Source of the DNA: Lachnospiraceae bacterium 28-4
GTDB lineage: Bacteria; Bacillota; Clostridia; Lachnospirales; Lachnospiraceae
Direction of reading: 5' to 3'
DNA length: 64,000 bases
Assembly (NCBI GenBank): GCA_000403275.2
Contig: KE159598.1
Coordinates: 1,535,722 to 1,599,721 of the forward strand
Shown one piece after another: positions 16,178 to 24,366 of this stretch; within the stretch, counting starts at the first letter, position 1, and each line of letters opens with the position of its first letter. The notes below the pieces were generated by a model, which made no database searches, was not told the origin of the DNA, and saw nothing but the letters and a program-made list of their open reading frames with translations. The position numbers and the translations under genes were made by a program.

Positions 16178-17116
16178 TTACCCTTCCCACAATTTCTCTG
16201 GATATAATCCCTCATCCTTCATCTTTTTAATAGCATTCACCACCGTCTGTTTATCCTCTTTATAAGTCACCCCATACCATCTGTCATAAGATTTCAGCAC
16301 GCTTACCGTCGCTTTTCCTTCTTCCACCAGACCGTTTACCACGCTCGGAAGGAAATATTCACATTTCAACGGATTTTCCCGCAGCCCTTTTTCCAGAAAC
16401 GGAGCAAATCCCGCTTCCAGCTCCTTCATAAATCCTTCCGTAAATCCCCACAAATTCATGGAAACAATGCTCCCCTCCGGAATCGTATGCCAGGTCTTTC
16501 CCTCGTCTTCCGTATATGCCGTTTCCTCTCCCCGTTTTTCAATGCGCGTTCTCTCGGTAATCCCCGATAAATGCCCATCCGCATCCACCGTACAGACGCC
16601 CCTTGCCACATGCCCGTTTTCCGTCAACGTATTCTCAAGCACATACCCTACCATGGTATAATCATACTTGCCCTCTTTGTCAGCTTCGCCGCTTCTGTCA
16701 GCGGTAAGATAATCGTAAATTTGAGAAAAAGCGCTTCTTCCGTAATAATCGTCCGCATTGATAACGACAAAAGGCCCGTCCACCTGTTTCCTTGCGCTCA
16801 ATACCGCATGACCGGTTCCCCACGGCTTCTTCCGCTCCTCCGGCATCTGAAAACCGGCAGGAAGGTCAGCCGTATCCTGAAATACATATTCTACCTGCAT
16901 GACCTTGGAAATCCTGTTCCCTATCACCTCCTTAAAATCTGCTTCGTTTTCTCTTTTTAATATGAAAATTACTTTTTCAAATCCTGCCTTTACCGCATCA
17001 TATAAAGAAAAATCCATAATAATATGCCCCTGTTCATCCACAGGATCGATCTGTTTCAGTCCCCCGTAGCGGCTCCCCATCCCTGCAGCCATAATGATTA
17101 AAACCGGTTTCTTCAT
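16178..17116 (-). CDS. Nucleotidyltransferase-family protein (sugar-phosphate nucleotidyltransferase-like)
   Basis: 312-residue cytoplasmic enzyme with the N-terminal nucleotide-binding signature LIIMAAGMGSRYGGLKQ and the metal-binding Asp motif in VVINADDYYGRSAF. This places it in the NTP-transferase fold (GT-A), where enzymes join NTP to a sugar phosphate. The exact substrate is not clear: it lacks the full GlmU, GalU or RmlA signatures. AAGGAGG precedes the ATG at 17116 (the frame opens at 17140). It stands alone, divergent from the AraC gene; 17117-17375 should carry both promoters and includes a run of 12 A. Confidence 0.8.
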   Translation of the reverse strand: MKKPVLIIMAAGMGSRYGGLKQIDPVDEQGHIIMDFSLYDAVKAGFEKVIFILKRENEADFKEVIGNRISKVMQVEYVFQDTADLPAGFQMPEERKKPWGTGHAVLSARKQVDGPFVVINADDYYGRSAFSQIYDYLTADRSGEADKEGKYDYTMVGYVLENTLTENGHVARGVCTVDADGHLSGITERTRIEKRGEETAYTEDEGKTWHTIPEGSIVSMNLWGFTEGFMKELEAGFAPFLEKGLRENPLKCEYFLPSVVNGLVEEGKATVSVLKSYDRWYGVTYKEDKQTVVNAIKKMKDEGLYPEKLWEG

Positions 17117-17375
17117 TTCTCTTCCTCCTTCATTTTTCACCTTATTTCCATCCGTTTTTCAAATGTGCATTTTCGTAAAAAGTGTGCTTTCTTTTCCCCG
17201 GCACATCGTATATACTTGAATTATATCTTGTTGTTATTTTTTTCCGGGTAAACTGCACTATTATCCATTATAAATCGTAAAAAAAAAAAAGCTTTGTACT
17301 ATTGTTCATCTTATTCGACAAATGCCATGCTTCCGTCGCTCTGAACACATCCGTATGATAATTAGGAGGGGAATT

Positions 17376-18299
17376 ATGTCTCACGAAAATATTACGTCAA
17401 AAAAAGAACTGTTCATCGATAATATTGTATTTATCCGCTCTTTTGAATCTATGAACGATTTTATACCGGAAGAAGAATGTTATCATTTCTGGACGTTTTT
17501 ATACGTAGATAAAGGAACGATCAACGTTGCCGCCAGTTCCGGCGTACATACGCTGAACAAAGACGAGATCGTTTTCTATCCTCCGGGCGAACCGCATCAT
17601 ATCCATATCAACAGCGAAATTTCTCCCAGCCTCATTTCTATAGGGCTGGAATGCACTTCCGCAGCCATGGATTTTTTCGGGAATAAAATATTGGAGATAG
17701 GTCCGTCAGAGCGCACGCTCCTTGGAAATATCATAAAGGAAGCCCGTCTTTCCTACTCCTCCCGTTTTGATGACCCGCTTAGCACAAAGCTAGTCCGCCG
17801 TCAGGACACTTCGGTTCCCTTCGGCTCCGAACAGCTGGTTCATATCTATTTGCAGCAGCTTCTAATACAGTTGATCCGCAACAACAGTGCGGACAGCACG
17901 TTTGCCACCATTCCAAAATCTGCCCGTAAACGGGGAGAGGACGAACTTTTTTACAAAATTATCTCTTATATGGAGGAGCATATCCACGAGCATTTATCGA
18001 TTCCCCAAATCTGCAAGGACAACCTGATTGGCCGTTCCCTTTTGCAACAAGTTTTCCGCGACAATACGGGCTATGGGATCATCGACTATTTTTCCCTGAT
18101 GAAAATCAATGCTGCCAAACGGCTGATCCGGGATGGCGAAATGAATTTTTCCCAGATTGCAGATCATCTGGGCTATAATTCCATTCATTATTTTTCCAGG
18201 CAGTTCAAAAAACTTGTTCGGATGACTCCTTCGGAATATGCGGCTTCCATCCGCCAGGCTGCAAAACCGCATGGATCCCGTCATCGCCCTGTCAGGTAA
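17376..18299 (+). CDS. AraC-family transcriptional regulator
   Basis: 307-residue regulator. The N-terminal cupin-like sensor domain (YHFWTFLYVDKGTINV, EIVFYPPGEPHHI) is followed by two C-terminal helix-turn-helix units (LSIPQICKDNLIGRSLLQQVFRDNTG in two halves, then FSQIADHLGYNSIHYFSRQFKKLVRMTPSEY). AGGAGGGG precedes the ATG at 17376. Its 3' end overlaps that of the lacI gene by 19 bp in a tail-to-tail arrangement. It may respond to a sugar and influence the neighbouring PTS/GH13 operon, but that is inferred from position only. Confidence 0.92.
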   Translation: MSHENITSKKELFIDNIVFIRSFESMNDFIPEEECYHFWTFLYVDKGTINVAASSGVHTLNKDEIVFYPPGEPHHIHINSEISPSLISIGLECTSAAMDFFGNKILEIGPSERTLLGNIIKEARLSYSSRFDDPLSTKLVRRQDTSVPFGSEQLVHIYLQQLLIQLIRNNSADSTFATIPKSARKRGEDELFYKIISYMEEHIHEHLSIPQICKDNLIGRSLLQQVFRDNTGYGIIDYFSLMKINAAKRLIRDGEMNFSQIADHLGYNSIHYFSRQFKKLVRMTPSEYAASIRQAAKPHGSRHRPVR

Positions 18300-19252
18300 T
18301 AACCCAGTTTAATTTCCATCAGATCCGTTCCTCCCCGATGCAGGATCTCCATCAGCATCTGCGCCGCCATTTCCCCGCTCTTTTCATAGGAATAATGCAC
18401 CGTAGGAAGAGGCGGATCCATGACATTCGCCAGATCGGAGTCCCCCTGCCCCGCCACCATGATCTGTTCCGGAACCTTCACGCCCCTTTCGCGCAAATAT
18501 TTTACTGCGCCGGCCGCCATCGTATCGGTAGCACAGACGATTCCGTCCAGGTCTTTGCATTTTTCCAGCAATTCTCCCGCCTTTTCATAGCCGGAAGAAA
18601 CAGTAAAGGCGGCGATCACATAATTTTCCGCCAATTCCTCCGCGCCTTTATCGCGCACGGCATCCCGAAATCCTTTGTACCGTTGTTCCCCCACCGCTTT
18701 GTCCTGGAAAACAGCCCCGATGTAGCCCAGCTTTTTTCTTCCTTTTTCCAGCATCATGCTGGAAAGGTCATAAGATGCATGGTAATCATCATGATAAACA
18801 CAACAACAGCCGGAAAGCTGCTGGCCGACAACCACCGTCGGAACGGACATATTTTTCAATGTCTTTTTATGCTCCGCCGTCAAAACAGTAGCCACAAGAA
18901 CCACGCCGTCCACCTGTTTATCCCGGAAGGTGTCCAAATACTCCAGCTCCTTCTTCGGATCATTCTGCGTAACAGCAAGAAGCATCTGATATCCATTCGC
19001 ATTTAATATGGAAAGAATTCCTTCCACCACTCTTCCGATGGATGCGGATGCTATCTTCGGCACGATCACGCCGACCAGTTTTGTTTTCTTTGTACGCAGT
19101 GTCTGCGCCTGTACCGAAGGGCGGTAGCCCGTTTCCTCCACCACTCTGCGAATCCGCTCCTTCTTCTCTTCCGAAATATATCCATTGTTAAAGTAGCGGG
19201 AAACCGCTGCGCTGGACACTCCCGCCCGTTTCGCAATTTCTGCAATATTCAT
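18281..19252 (-). CDS. LacI-family transcriptional regulator of the PTS/GH13 operon
   Basis: 323 residues: N-terminal LacI helix-turn-helix and hinge (MNIAEIAKRAGVSSAAVSRYFN, VVEETGYRPSVQAQTLR) followed by a periplasmic-binding-protein-like sugar-sensing domain (LVGVIVPKIASASIG, CATDTMAAGA). Last gene of the minus-strand operon HAD-PTS-GH13-lacI. Two LacI-type operators (TGAAATCGATTTCA) at the head of the operon are its likely target. An unusual CCC run (GCCCVYHDD region, Gly-Cys-Cys-Cys) is present. A structured leader shared with the EIIB gene lies directly upstream. Confidence 0.94.
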   Translation of the reverse strand: MNIAEIAKRAGVSSAAVSRYFNNGYISEEKKERIRRVVEETGYRPSVQAQTLRTKKTKLVGVIVPKIASASIGRVVEGILSILNANGYQMLLAVTQNDPKKELEYLDTFRDKQVDGVVLVATVLTAEHKKTLKNMSVPTVVVGQQLSGCCCVYHDDYHASYDLSSMMLEKGRKKLGYIGAVFQDKAVGEQRYKGFRDAVRDKGAEELAENYVIAAFTVSSGYEKAGELLEKCKDLDGIVCATDTMAAGAVKYLRERGVKVPEQIMVAGQGDSDLANVMDPPLPTVHYSYEKSGEMAAQMLMEILHRGGTDLMEIKLGYYLTGR

Positions 19253-19331
19253 TTCTCACCCTATTTTTGAGCGGCTTCTCTGCCCAAAGCCAAATGGGGA
19301 AGCCAATTTAGCTCTCTAATTTGACTTCCCG
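19250..19331 (-). promoter_or_regulatory. Repeated leader RNA motif, copy B (upstream of lacI)
   Basis: On the minus strand a hairpin GGGAAG/CTTCCC (19297-19330, with inner TTAG-AGAG-CTAA) is followed by a second hairpin GGCTTtgggcagaGAAGCC (19273-19291) and then GCTCAAAAAT and the lacI start. The second hairpin, its loop and the sequence up to the start codon align with the leader of the EIIB gene at 23128-23169. The motif probably acts at RNA level. Confidence 0.5.
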
Positions 19332-19353
19332 GTTTGTAAATGCCATACAAATT

Positions 19354-21198
19354 TTACACTTTCTTTAAATAATAAAAGCCATAGCCCGGTATATCTACTC
19401 CTGCAGCTTTCCGTTTTTCTCCTGAAACCAGATCCACATAATCGCCGTCCGTTTCATTGATCCATGCCGTTTTATCGAATTCGCTGAAGTTGAACAAACC
19501 AATTATCTTTTCTCCATCTAAGTACCGGCCAATGCATAATACGGAAGAATCCCACGTCTCGATCGTCCACGTATCCGCGGTGGACATAAATACCTTTTCT
19601 TCTTTTCTGATTTTTTCCAGCCGTTCCAGTCCATGGAAGATCTTCGCCTCCACCGTATCCGGCTTTGAAATATTTTCCACCTGCTTCCAGTTCATCGCTC
19701 CGCGGTGGATATACCTGGAATCCGCCGCTTTATCAGGATCTTCTTTATAGGTATAATCATTGACCTGCCCGATCTCATCGCCGCCGTACAGCACGGGAAT
19801 CCCTGACTGCATAAACATATAGGCATGGAGCGTGATGTCCATTCGAACTGCCTTTTCCATCGCTTTTTCGTCCTGCTCAAATCCGGCCTTTTCCACGCCG
19901 CACATGGAAGCGGTCGTTCCGCAGAACCTGGCGTCACCGGTAATCGGATCCGCATTATACAGTTCTCCTCTGCTGTTGCTGTCCCCGGCATAGCCCTGGA
20001 AGTAATCGTTCAAATACTTTTTATGGGATCTCTCCCCGATTCCTTCCGTCATCAGAGTTCCGTAATCCAAGCCCCAGCCAATGTCGTCATGGCAGCGGAG
20101 GTAATTTAAAAATACATAATCTTTCGGCAGGGAATTCACAATATCGAGCTGTTTTTTCAAAAGCCGCACATCCCTCGTCGCCACCGTATGCCATGTAGTG
20201 GCCATAGTGGTTACGTTATAAAGCATATGGCATTCCGGTTTTTCCACCGTGCCGAAATACGGAACTACCTTTTCCGGCTCCATCACCACTTCGCCCAGCA
20301 GAAGGATGCCAGGACACACGATCTCGCCGATCATGCGCATCATGCGCACGATCGTATGAACCTGTGGAAGATTGCGGCAGGAAGTATTCAGTTCCTTCCA
20401 TATATAAGGTACGGCATCAATCCTTATGATATCGATACCCTGGTTGGCCAGATAAAGGAAATTATACATCATTTCGTTAAAAACCCTTGGGTTTTTATAA
20501 TTCAGATCCCACTGGTAAGGATAAAAAGTCGTCATAACAAACTTTCCTTCCTCTGCCAGCCAAGTGAAATTCCCTGGAGCGGTAGTCGGGAAGACCTGGG
20601 GTACCGTCTGCTCATAGAGAGACGGAATATAGGAATTGTCAAAAAAGAAATAGCGGCTCATATATTCCCCGTCCCCCTGCCGGGCTTTTTTCGCCCACTC
20701 ATGGTCTTCGGAAGTATGGTTCATTACGAAATCCATGCAGACATTGACGCCTTTTTTGTGGCAGGCTTCCGTCAAGTCAGCCAGGTCTTCCATCGTCCCC
20801 AGTTCCCTTTGCACCTTTCGGAAATCTGACACGGCATAACCGCCGTCGGACCTCCCCTTCGGTGTCTCCAGGAAAGGCATCAGGTGTATGTAATTCACGT
20901 TACATTGTTCGATGTAATCCAGTTTTGACTGCACGCCTTTCATGTTGCCCGCAAAATTATCGATATAAAACATCATCCCGAGCATATCATTTCGTTTATA
21001 CCAATCCGGATGTGCTTCCCTTTTTTTGTCCTGCGCCTTCAGGGTCTTATTCCGTTCCTGATAAAAAACTTCCATTTTGTCGCACAGTTCGGCAAACATA
21101 GAACCGTTGTCATACAGTTCCATGTACAGCCACCTCAGTTCGTCGAAATGTTTCTGAAACCGGTTTTCGTAAGTCTTCTTTGCAGCGTCCGCTTTCAC
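19354..21198 (-). CDS. Amylosucrase-like GH13 enzyme
   Basis: 614-residue cytoplasmic glycoside hydrolase/transglycosylase of family GH13. The layout follows amylosucrase: a helical N domain (1-80), then the barrel with IHLMPFLETPKGRSDGGYAVSD, VCMDFVMNHTSEDHEWA, the nucleophile Asp in GIDIIRIDAV (about D261), acid/base Glu in LLGEVV (about E303) and RCHDDIGW (H370-D371). Members act on sucrose, transferring or hydrolysing the glucosyl unit. The neighbouring sucrose/trehalose-type PTS raises the possibility that the true substrate is a phosphorylated disaccharide. The start codon is GTG at 21198 behind AAGGAGG, 32 bp after the EIICA stop codon. Confidence 0.88.
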   Translation of the reverse strand: MKADAAKKTYENRFQKHFDELRWLYMELYDNGSMFAELCDKMEVFYQERNKTLKAQDKKREAHPDWYKRNDMLGMMFYIDNFAGNMKGVQSKLDYIEQCNVNYIHLMPFLETPKGRSDGGYAVSDFRKVQRELGTMEDLADLTEACHKKGVNVCMDFVMNHTSEDHEWAKKARQGDGEYMSRYFFFDNSYIPSLYEQTVPQVFPTTAPGNFTWLAEEGKFVMTTFYPYQWDLNYKNPRVFNEMMYNFLYLANQGIDIIRIDAVPYIWKELNTSCRNLPQVHTIVRMMRMIGEIVCPGILLLGEVVMEPEKVVPYFGTVEKPECHMLYNVTTMATTWHTVATRDVRLLKKQLDIVNSLPKDYVFLNYLRCHDDIGWGLDYGTLMTEGIGERSHKKYLNDYFQGYAGDSNSRGELYNADPITGDARFCGTTASMCGVEKAGFEQDEKAMEKAVRMDITLHAYMFMQSGIPVLYGGDEIGQVNDYTYKEDPDKAADSRYIHRGAMNWKQVENISKPDTVEAKIFHGLERLEKIRKEEKVFMSTADTWTIETWDSSVLCIGRYLDGEKIIGLFNFSEFDKTAWINETDGDYVDLVSGEKRKAAGVDIPGYGFYYLKKV

Positions 21199-21230
21199 CC
21201 TATTTTCCTCCTTGCAATAAATTTCCGCTT

Positions 21231-22841
21231 TTATGCTTCTACGGTAAGCAATTTTTCCATTTTACCTGTCTTTCCGTACTTTATTACTTGGACTTCCGTA
21301 TAATCATCGCTGTTTGTCAACAGCACCGCCGTCGTCGTGCTATACCCGGCCGCTTTGATTTTTTCCATATCAAAGCTTATCAGCTTCTGTCCGGCTTTTA
21401 CCTTATCCCCTTCCGAAACAAAGAGTTCAAAACCGTCGCCCTTCATATTTACCGTGTCCACTCCTACATGAATCAGAACTTCCATCCCGCCCGGCCCGGT
21501 AATGCCGATTGCATGAAAAGTATCTGCCACAGAAGAAATCTCCCCGTCAAAAGGCGCAACCACCTCCGACTCCACAGGCTCAATCCCAACGCCGTCGCCG
21601 AGCACGCCTGATGCAAATGTGCCGTCTGGAATCTCTTCCCGCTGAATCACATTTCCCTTTACAGGGGCAAATACAATCTTTTCACCGCTTTCAGCCGTCA
21701 ATGCGCCCGCCGCTTCCTTCGCTGATTCTTCCTTCGCTGCCGCCTCCTTTTCCATGCCGCCGTTTTCCTCCTCCGCTTCCTCTTTCCAGAGGAACCAGGT
21801 AAGGCCAAAAGCAACTACAAAGGAAACGATCAAAACAATCGCATACTGCACCGTATAATCCAACGTAATTAAAAATCCCGGAATACCCGTCACGCCATAA
21901 GAAGTAGCCCCGATATGGAAAAGGGATCCCAGCAGTGCGCCCGCAGCGCCGCCCGCCATACCGCATATAAGCGGCTTGGTAAATCTCAGGTTCACACCAA
22001 AAATCGCCGGTTCCGTAATACCCAAAGCTGCCGATAAGGAAGAAGGAATTGCCACGGATTTTGTTTTCAGCTTTCGCGCCTTTAATCCAACCGCCAGACA
22101 TGCCGCGCCCTGCGCAAAGTTTGCCGCCGAAGCAATCGGCATCCAGATATTCTGTCCGTCCGCTGCGGAAAGCATTCCCGCTTCAATTACATTATACATG
22201 TGATGGATGCCGCATACAACTGTTAATGGATATAAAGCCCCCATAATCATAGCGTCAATGCCATGTCCTACCGTGATAATCCAGCCCGCAAAATCCAGCA
22301 CGTAAGTCTCCGCCATTGAAAACACGGGGCCGATTATGCCCAAGGTAAGAAATGCCGTAATCAGTACCGTACAGAAAGGCGTTACAAACAGATCGATCAT
22401 CTCCGGGACATGTTTATGCAGCCATTTTTCGATCCTGCACATCAGCCAGACCGCAATAACCACGGGAATGACATGCCCCTGATACCCTACCTGCCGGATC
22501 GGGAAGCCAAGCAGCCGCCATACCGGAATGTCCGCCGCATCCATGGATCCTACCGACCATGCATTGATCAGGCTGGGATGAATCATAATCATGCCGATAA
22601 CCGCGCCAAGGAAAATATTTCCTCCGAATACTCTGGTTGCCGATACGGCAATCAATACCGGCAGGAATATAAAAGCCGTATTCGCCATCAGGTCGAGAAT
22701 GCCATACCAATCGCTTCCTGCAAAACTCGGGATCGCCTTCCCCAGCGCTTCCACTAGTCCCATCATAAGTCCGGACGCCACAATCGCGGGGAGAATCGGG
22801 ACAAATACATCCCCCAGCGCCTTGATCATCCGCTTCATCAC
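21231..22841 (-). CDS. PTS EIICA component (sucrose/trehalose-type), out of frame with EIIB
   Basis: Membrane permease EIIC (about ten hydrophobic segments; VFVPILPAIVASGLMMG, GHVIPVVIAVW, LGITEPAIFGVNLRF) fused through an Ala/Glu-rich linker to an EIIA(Glc)-type domain. The EIIA domain has both histidines, in DTFHAIGITG and LIHVGVDTVNMKG. It moves a disaccharide into the cell while phosphorylating it. The frame opens right after an in-frame TAA. Upstream residues needed for the usual EIIB-EIIC continuity are in the EIIB frame, so the two parts of what is normally one protein are separated by a frame change at about 22841-22855. A GTG at 22841 followed by ATG could start a separate EIICA. Confidence 0.85.
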   Translation of the reverse strand: MMKRMIKALGDVFVPILPAIVASGLMMGLVEALGKAIPSFAGSDWYGILDLMANTAFIFLPVLIAVSATRVFGGNIFLGAVIGMIMIHPSLINAWSVGSMDAADIPVWRLLGFPIRQVGYQGHVIPVVIAVWLMCRIEKWLHKHVPEMIDLFVTPFCTVLITAFLTLGIIGPVFSMAETYVLDFAGWIITVGHGIDAMIMGALYPLTVVCGIHHMYNVIEAGMLSAADGQNIWMPIASAANFAQGAACLAVGLKARKLKTKSVAIPSSLSAALGITEPAIFGVNLRFTKPLICGMAGGAAGALLGSLFHIGATSYGVTGIPGFLITLDYTVQYAIVLIVSFVVAFGLTWFLWKEEAEEENGGMEKEAAAKEESAKEAAGALTAESGEKIVFAPVKGNVIQREEIPDGTFASGVLGDGVGIEPVESEVVAPFDGEISSVADTFHAIGITGPGGMEVLIHVGVDTVNMKGDGFELFVSEGDKVKAGQKLISFDMEKIKAAGYSTTTAVLLTNSDDYTEVQVIKYGKTGKMEKLLTVEA

Positions 22842-23130
22842 CGGCTGCTTTTACCTCTTCTTTGGTTGCCGCCGTCATGCCTCTGACTTTTAAAAATTCA
22901 TCATATACTTTATTGACTGTTCCTGTTCCGATAATCAGCTGGAGCTGTCCATTATTGCTAAACACACCTTTTACACCGTCAACGTTTTCCAGCTTCTTCA
23001 TATCAATCTTTCCATTATCGACCGTTACCAGACGCAGTCTGGTGGCACAGTGGGCCGCACTTACCAGATTATCTCTTCCGCCCAGCGTTTCATAAATTTC
23101 TTTTGCACACTTCCCATAATCCATCGCCAT
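22414..23130 (-). CDS. PTS EIIB domain, frameshifted from EIIC
   Basis: The first about 97 residues are a full EIIB domain of the sucrose/beta-glucoside class: the phospho-Cys lies in SAAHCATRLRL, followed by GVFSNNGQLQLIIGTGTVNKVYDEF. After KEEVKAAG the frame runs out of register and the remaining 140 residues are meaningless, while EIIC continues one frame over. Removing one base near 22850 (AAA-G-CAG) would join them. Natural splitting, pseudogenisation, sequencing error or programmed frameshifting are all possible. GGAG six bases before the ATG supports the start at 23130. Confidence 0.75.
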   Translation of the reverse strand: MAMDYGKCAKEIYETLGGRDNLVSAAHCATRLRLVTVDNGKIDMKKLENVDGVKGVFSNNGQLQLIIGTGTVNKVYDEFLKVRGMTAATKEEVKAAGDEADDQGAGGCICPDSPRDCGVRTYDGTSGSAGEGDPEFCRKRLVWHSRPDGEYGFYIPAGIDCRIGNQSIRRKYFPWRGYRHDYDSSQPDQCMVGRIHGCGGHSGMAAAWLPDPAGRVSGACHSRGYCGLADVQDRKMAA

Positions 23131-23213
23131 CTTTTACTCCATTTCTGCGCGGCTTTATTGCGCAAAGCCAGCCTGGCTTTCAAGTTTGTGGATGCCGCGC
23201 AGACACAAACTTG
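23128..23213 (-). promoter_or_regulatory. Repeated leader RNA motif, copy A (upstream of EIIB)
   Basis: On the minus strand a 10-bp hairpin CAAGTTTGTG/CACAAACTTG (23181-23213) has a loop containing TCTGCGCGGC. That loop is exactly complementary to GCCGCGCAGA just before the GGAG ribosome site of EIIB, so a pseudoknot could cover the site. Between them AAAGCC/GGCTTT and GGCTTT/AAAGCC hairpins compete for the same strand. The last 42 bases align with the lacI leader (copy B). Confidence 0.55.
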
Positions 23214-23322
23214 GTCCTCTCATTCTTTATTGTTATTAGCATTCTTCAATGCGCGTTCTTCCGATACACGTTCTTTCGATCCCTGGTTTTCCGGTTCATG
23301 GCTGCCCGATATGCCCGGTAAA

Positions 23323-24156
23323 TCATGTGCCGATCAAACGATGTGCGGAAAATGCCTTCCATATCCCGTCCTCTTTTACGGGAGGGCATATTTCATCCGC
23401 CAGTTCCTTCAATTCCCGGCTTCCGTTCCCCATGCATATGCCAAATCCGGCCGCCTCCAACATCTCCCTGTCGTTCATGCTGTCCCCTACCGCTATGGAA
23501 TCCTCTACCGGAATTCCAAGATGGGCGCATACCCTTCTTACCCCTTTTCCCTTATCAAACTCTCTGTTGACCACTTCTCCGTTTAAAAACCCCTGACGGT
23601 TCTTTTCCTGGATACAGAAGAAAAAATCATCGGCCAATACCCTCTCCGGCTCCTCCAGCTGCTCTTCACTCCGGCTCATCACCACGATTTTGTATACCGG
23701 CTTGCCCTTATATTCACTCATCGGACGGATGTTCAAGTTCTTCTCTATCTGCTCCCGCCACCGCAGCAGTTCGCTGTTGCCGTTCCCTCCATGGCTTCTT
23801 AAAAAATCTTTGAACCCCTCGTCCGTATAGGAGCCGTCCAGACATTCCAGCGTGCGATAGACCCCGTTCTTTTCCAAGACCGCCATCGCTCTTTGCTTCT
23901 GCACTTCCGTCATCGGGCAGTCATAGATGACCTCTTCCCCGCACCGTATATACCCTCCCGAACTCGCCACCACTCCGTCAAACCCATATTTCAATAAAGG
24001 CATCAGCATGTCGTAATTTCTTCCCGTACACAAAAATACATAATGCCCCCCTTCCCTCGCCTTCCGAACCGCCTCTACCGCAGAATCCGGCGGCTCATTG
24101 CTTCCCGGTTCCGTCAGTGTTCCGTCAATGTCCAGAAAAATAATTTTTCTTTTCAT
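23323..24156 (-). CDS. Cof-type HAD-superfamily phosphatase
   Basis: 277-residue soluble hydrolase with the HAD motifs in order: FLDIDGTLT (nucleophile Asp), the Thr in FLCTGRN, the Lys region GKPVYKIVV/KGKGVR and VGDSMNDREML. A large Cof-type cap lies between motifs II and III. Such enzymes dephosphorylate sugar phosphates or related metabolites. As first gene of the PTS/GH13 operon it may remove phosphate from a sugar phosphate that builds up during uptake. AATGGAGTAAAAG before the ATG is the same ribosome-site sequence used by EIIB. Confidence 0.9.
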   Translation of the reverse strand: MKRKIIFLDIDGTLTEPGSNEPPDSAVEAVRKAREGGHYVFLCTGRNYDMLMPLLKYGFDGVVASSGGYIRCGEEVIYDCPMTEVQKQRAMAVLEKNGVYRTLECLDGSYTDEGFKDFLRSHGGNGNSELLRWREQIEKNLNIRPMSEYKGKPVYKIVVMSRSEEQLEEPERVLADDFFFCIQEKNRQGFLNGEVVNREFDKGKGVRRVCAHLGIPVEDSIAVGDSMNDREMLEAAGFGICMGNGSRELKELADEICPPVKEDGIWKAFSAHRLIGT

Positions 24157-24177
24157 CTTTTACTCCATTCTCTTTTA

Positions 24178-24292
24178 TGTAATCGATTTCATTTTGTAAT
24201 ATTATTATAAAGAATCGTATATTAATTTGTAAATTGACATTTTATATGATTTTTATATTTCATTTTTGTCTATTATGATGAAATCGATTTCA
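24178..24292 (-). promoter_or_regulatory. Promoter and twin LacI-type operators of the PTS/GH13 operon
   Basis: Minus-strand -35 TTTACA (24228-24233) and -10 TATAAT (24204-24209) are 18 bp apart. A perfect 14-bp palindrome TGAAATCGATTTCA lies upstream at 24279-24292. A one-mismatch copy (24178-24191) lies just downstream of the -10, near the transcription start. Centres are 101 bp apart, suitable for looping by a LacI tetramer or for binding two dimers. The CG-centred palindrome is typical of LacI-family operators. Confidence 0.8.
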
Positions 24293-24366
24293 TTTCTATT
24301 TAAAAAAAGCCACATACCCTACTGCATGAGCTTAAACCGCTAAAGCAATTCGAAGTACTTCTCACA

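Noticed and set aside
22830-22870. Programmed ribosomal frameshift joining EIIB and EIIC
   Set aside because: No convincing slippery heptamer with a stimulatory structure is present, and the TAA in the EIIC frame is upstream of the join. Kept only as a possibility.
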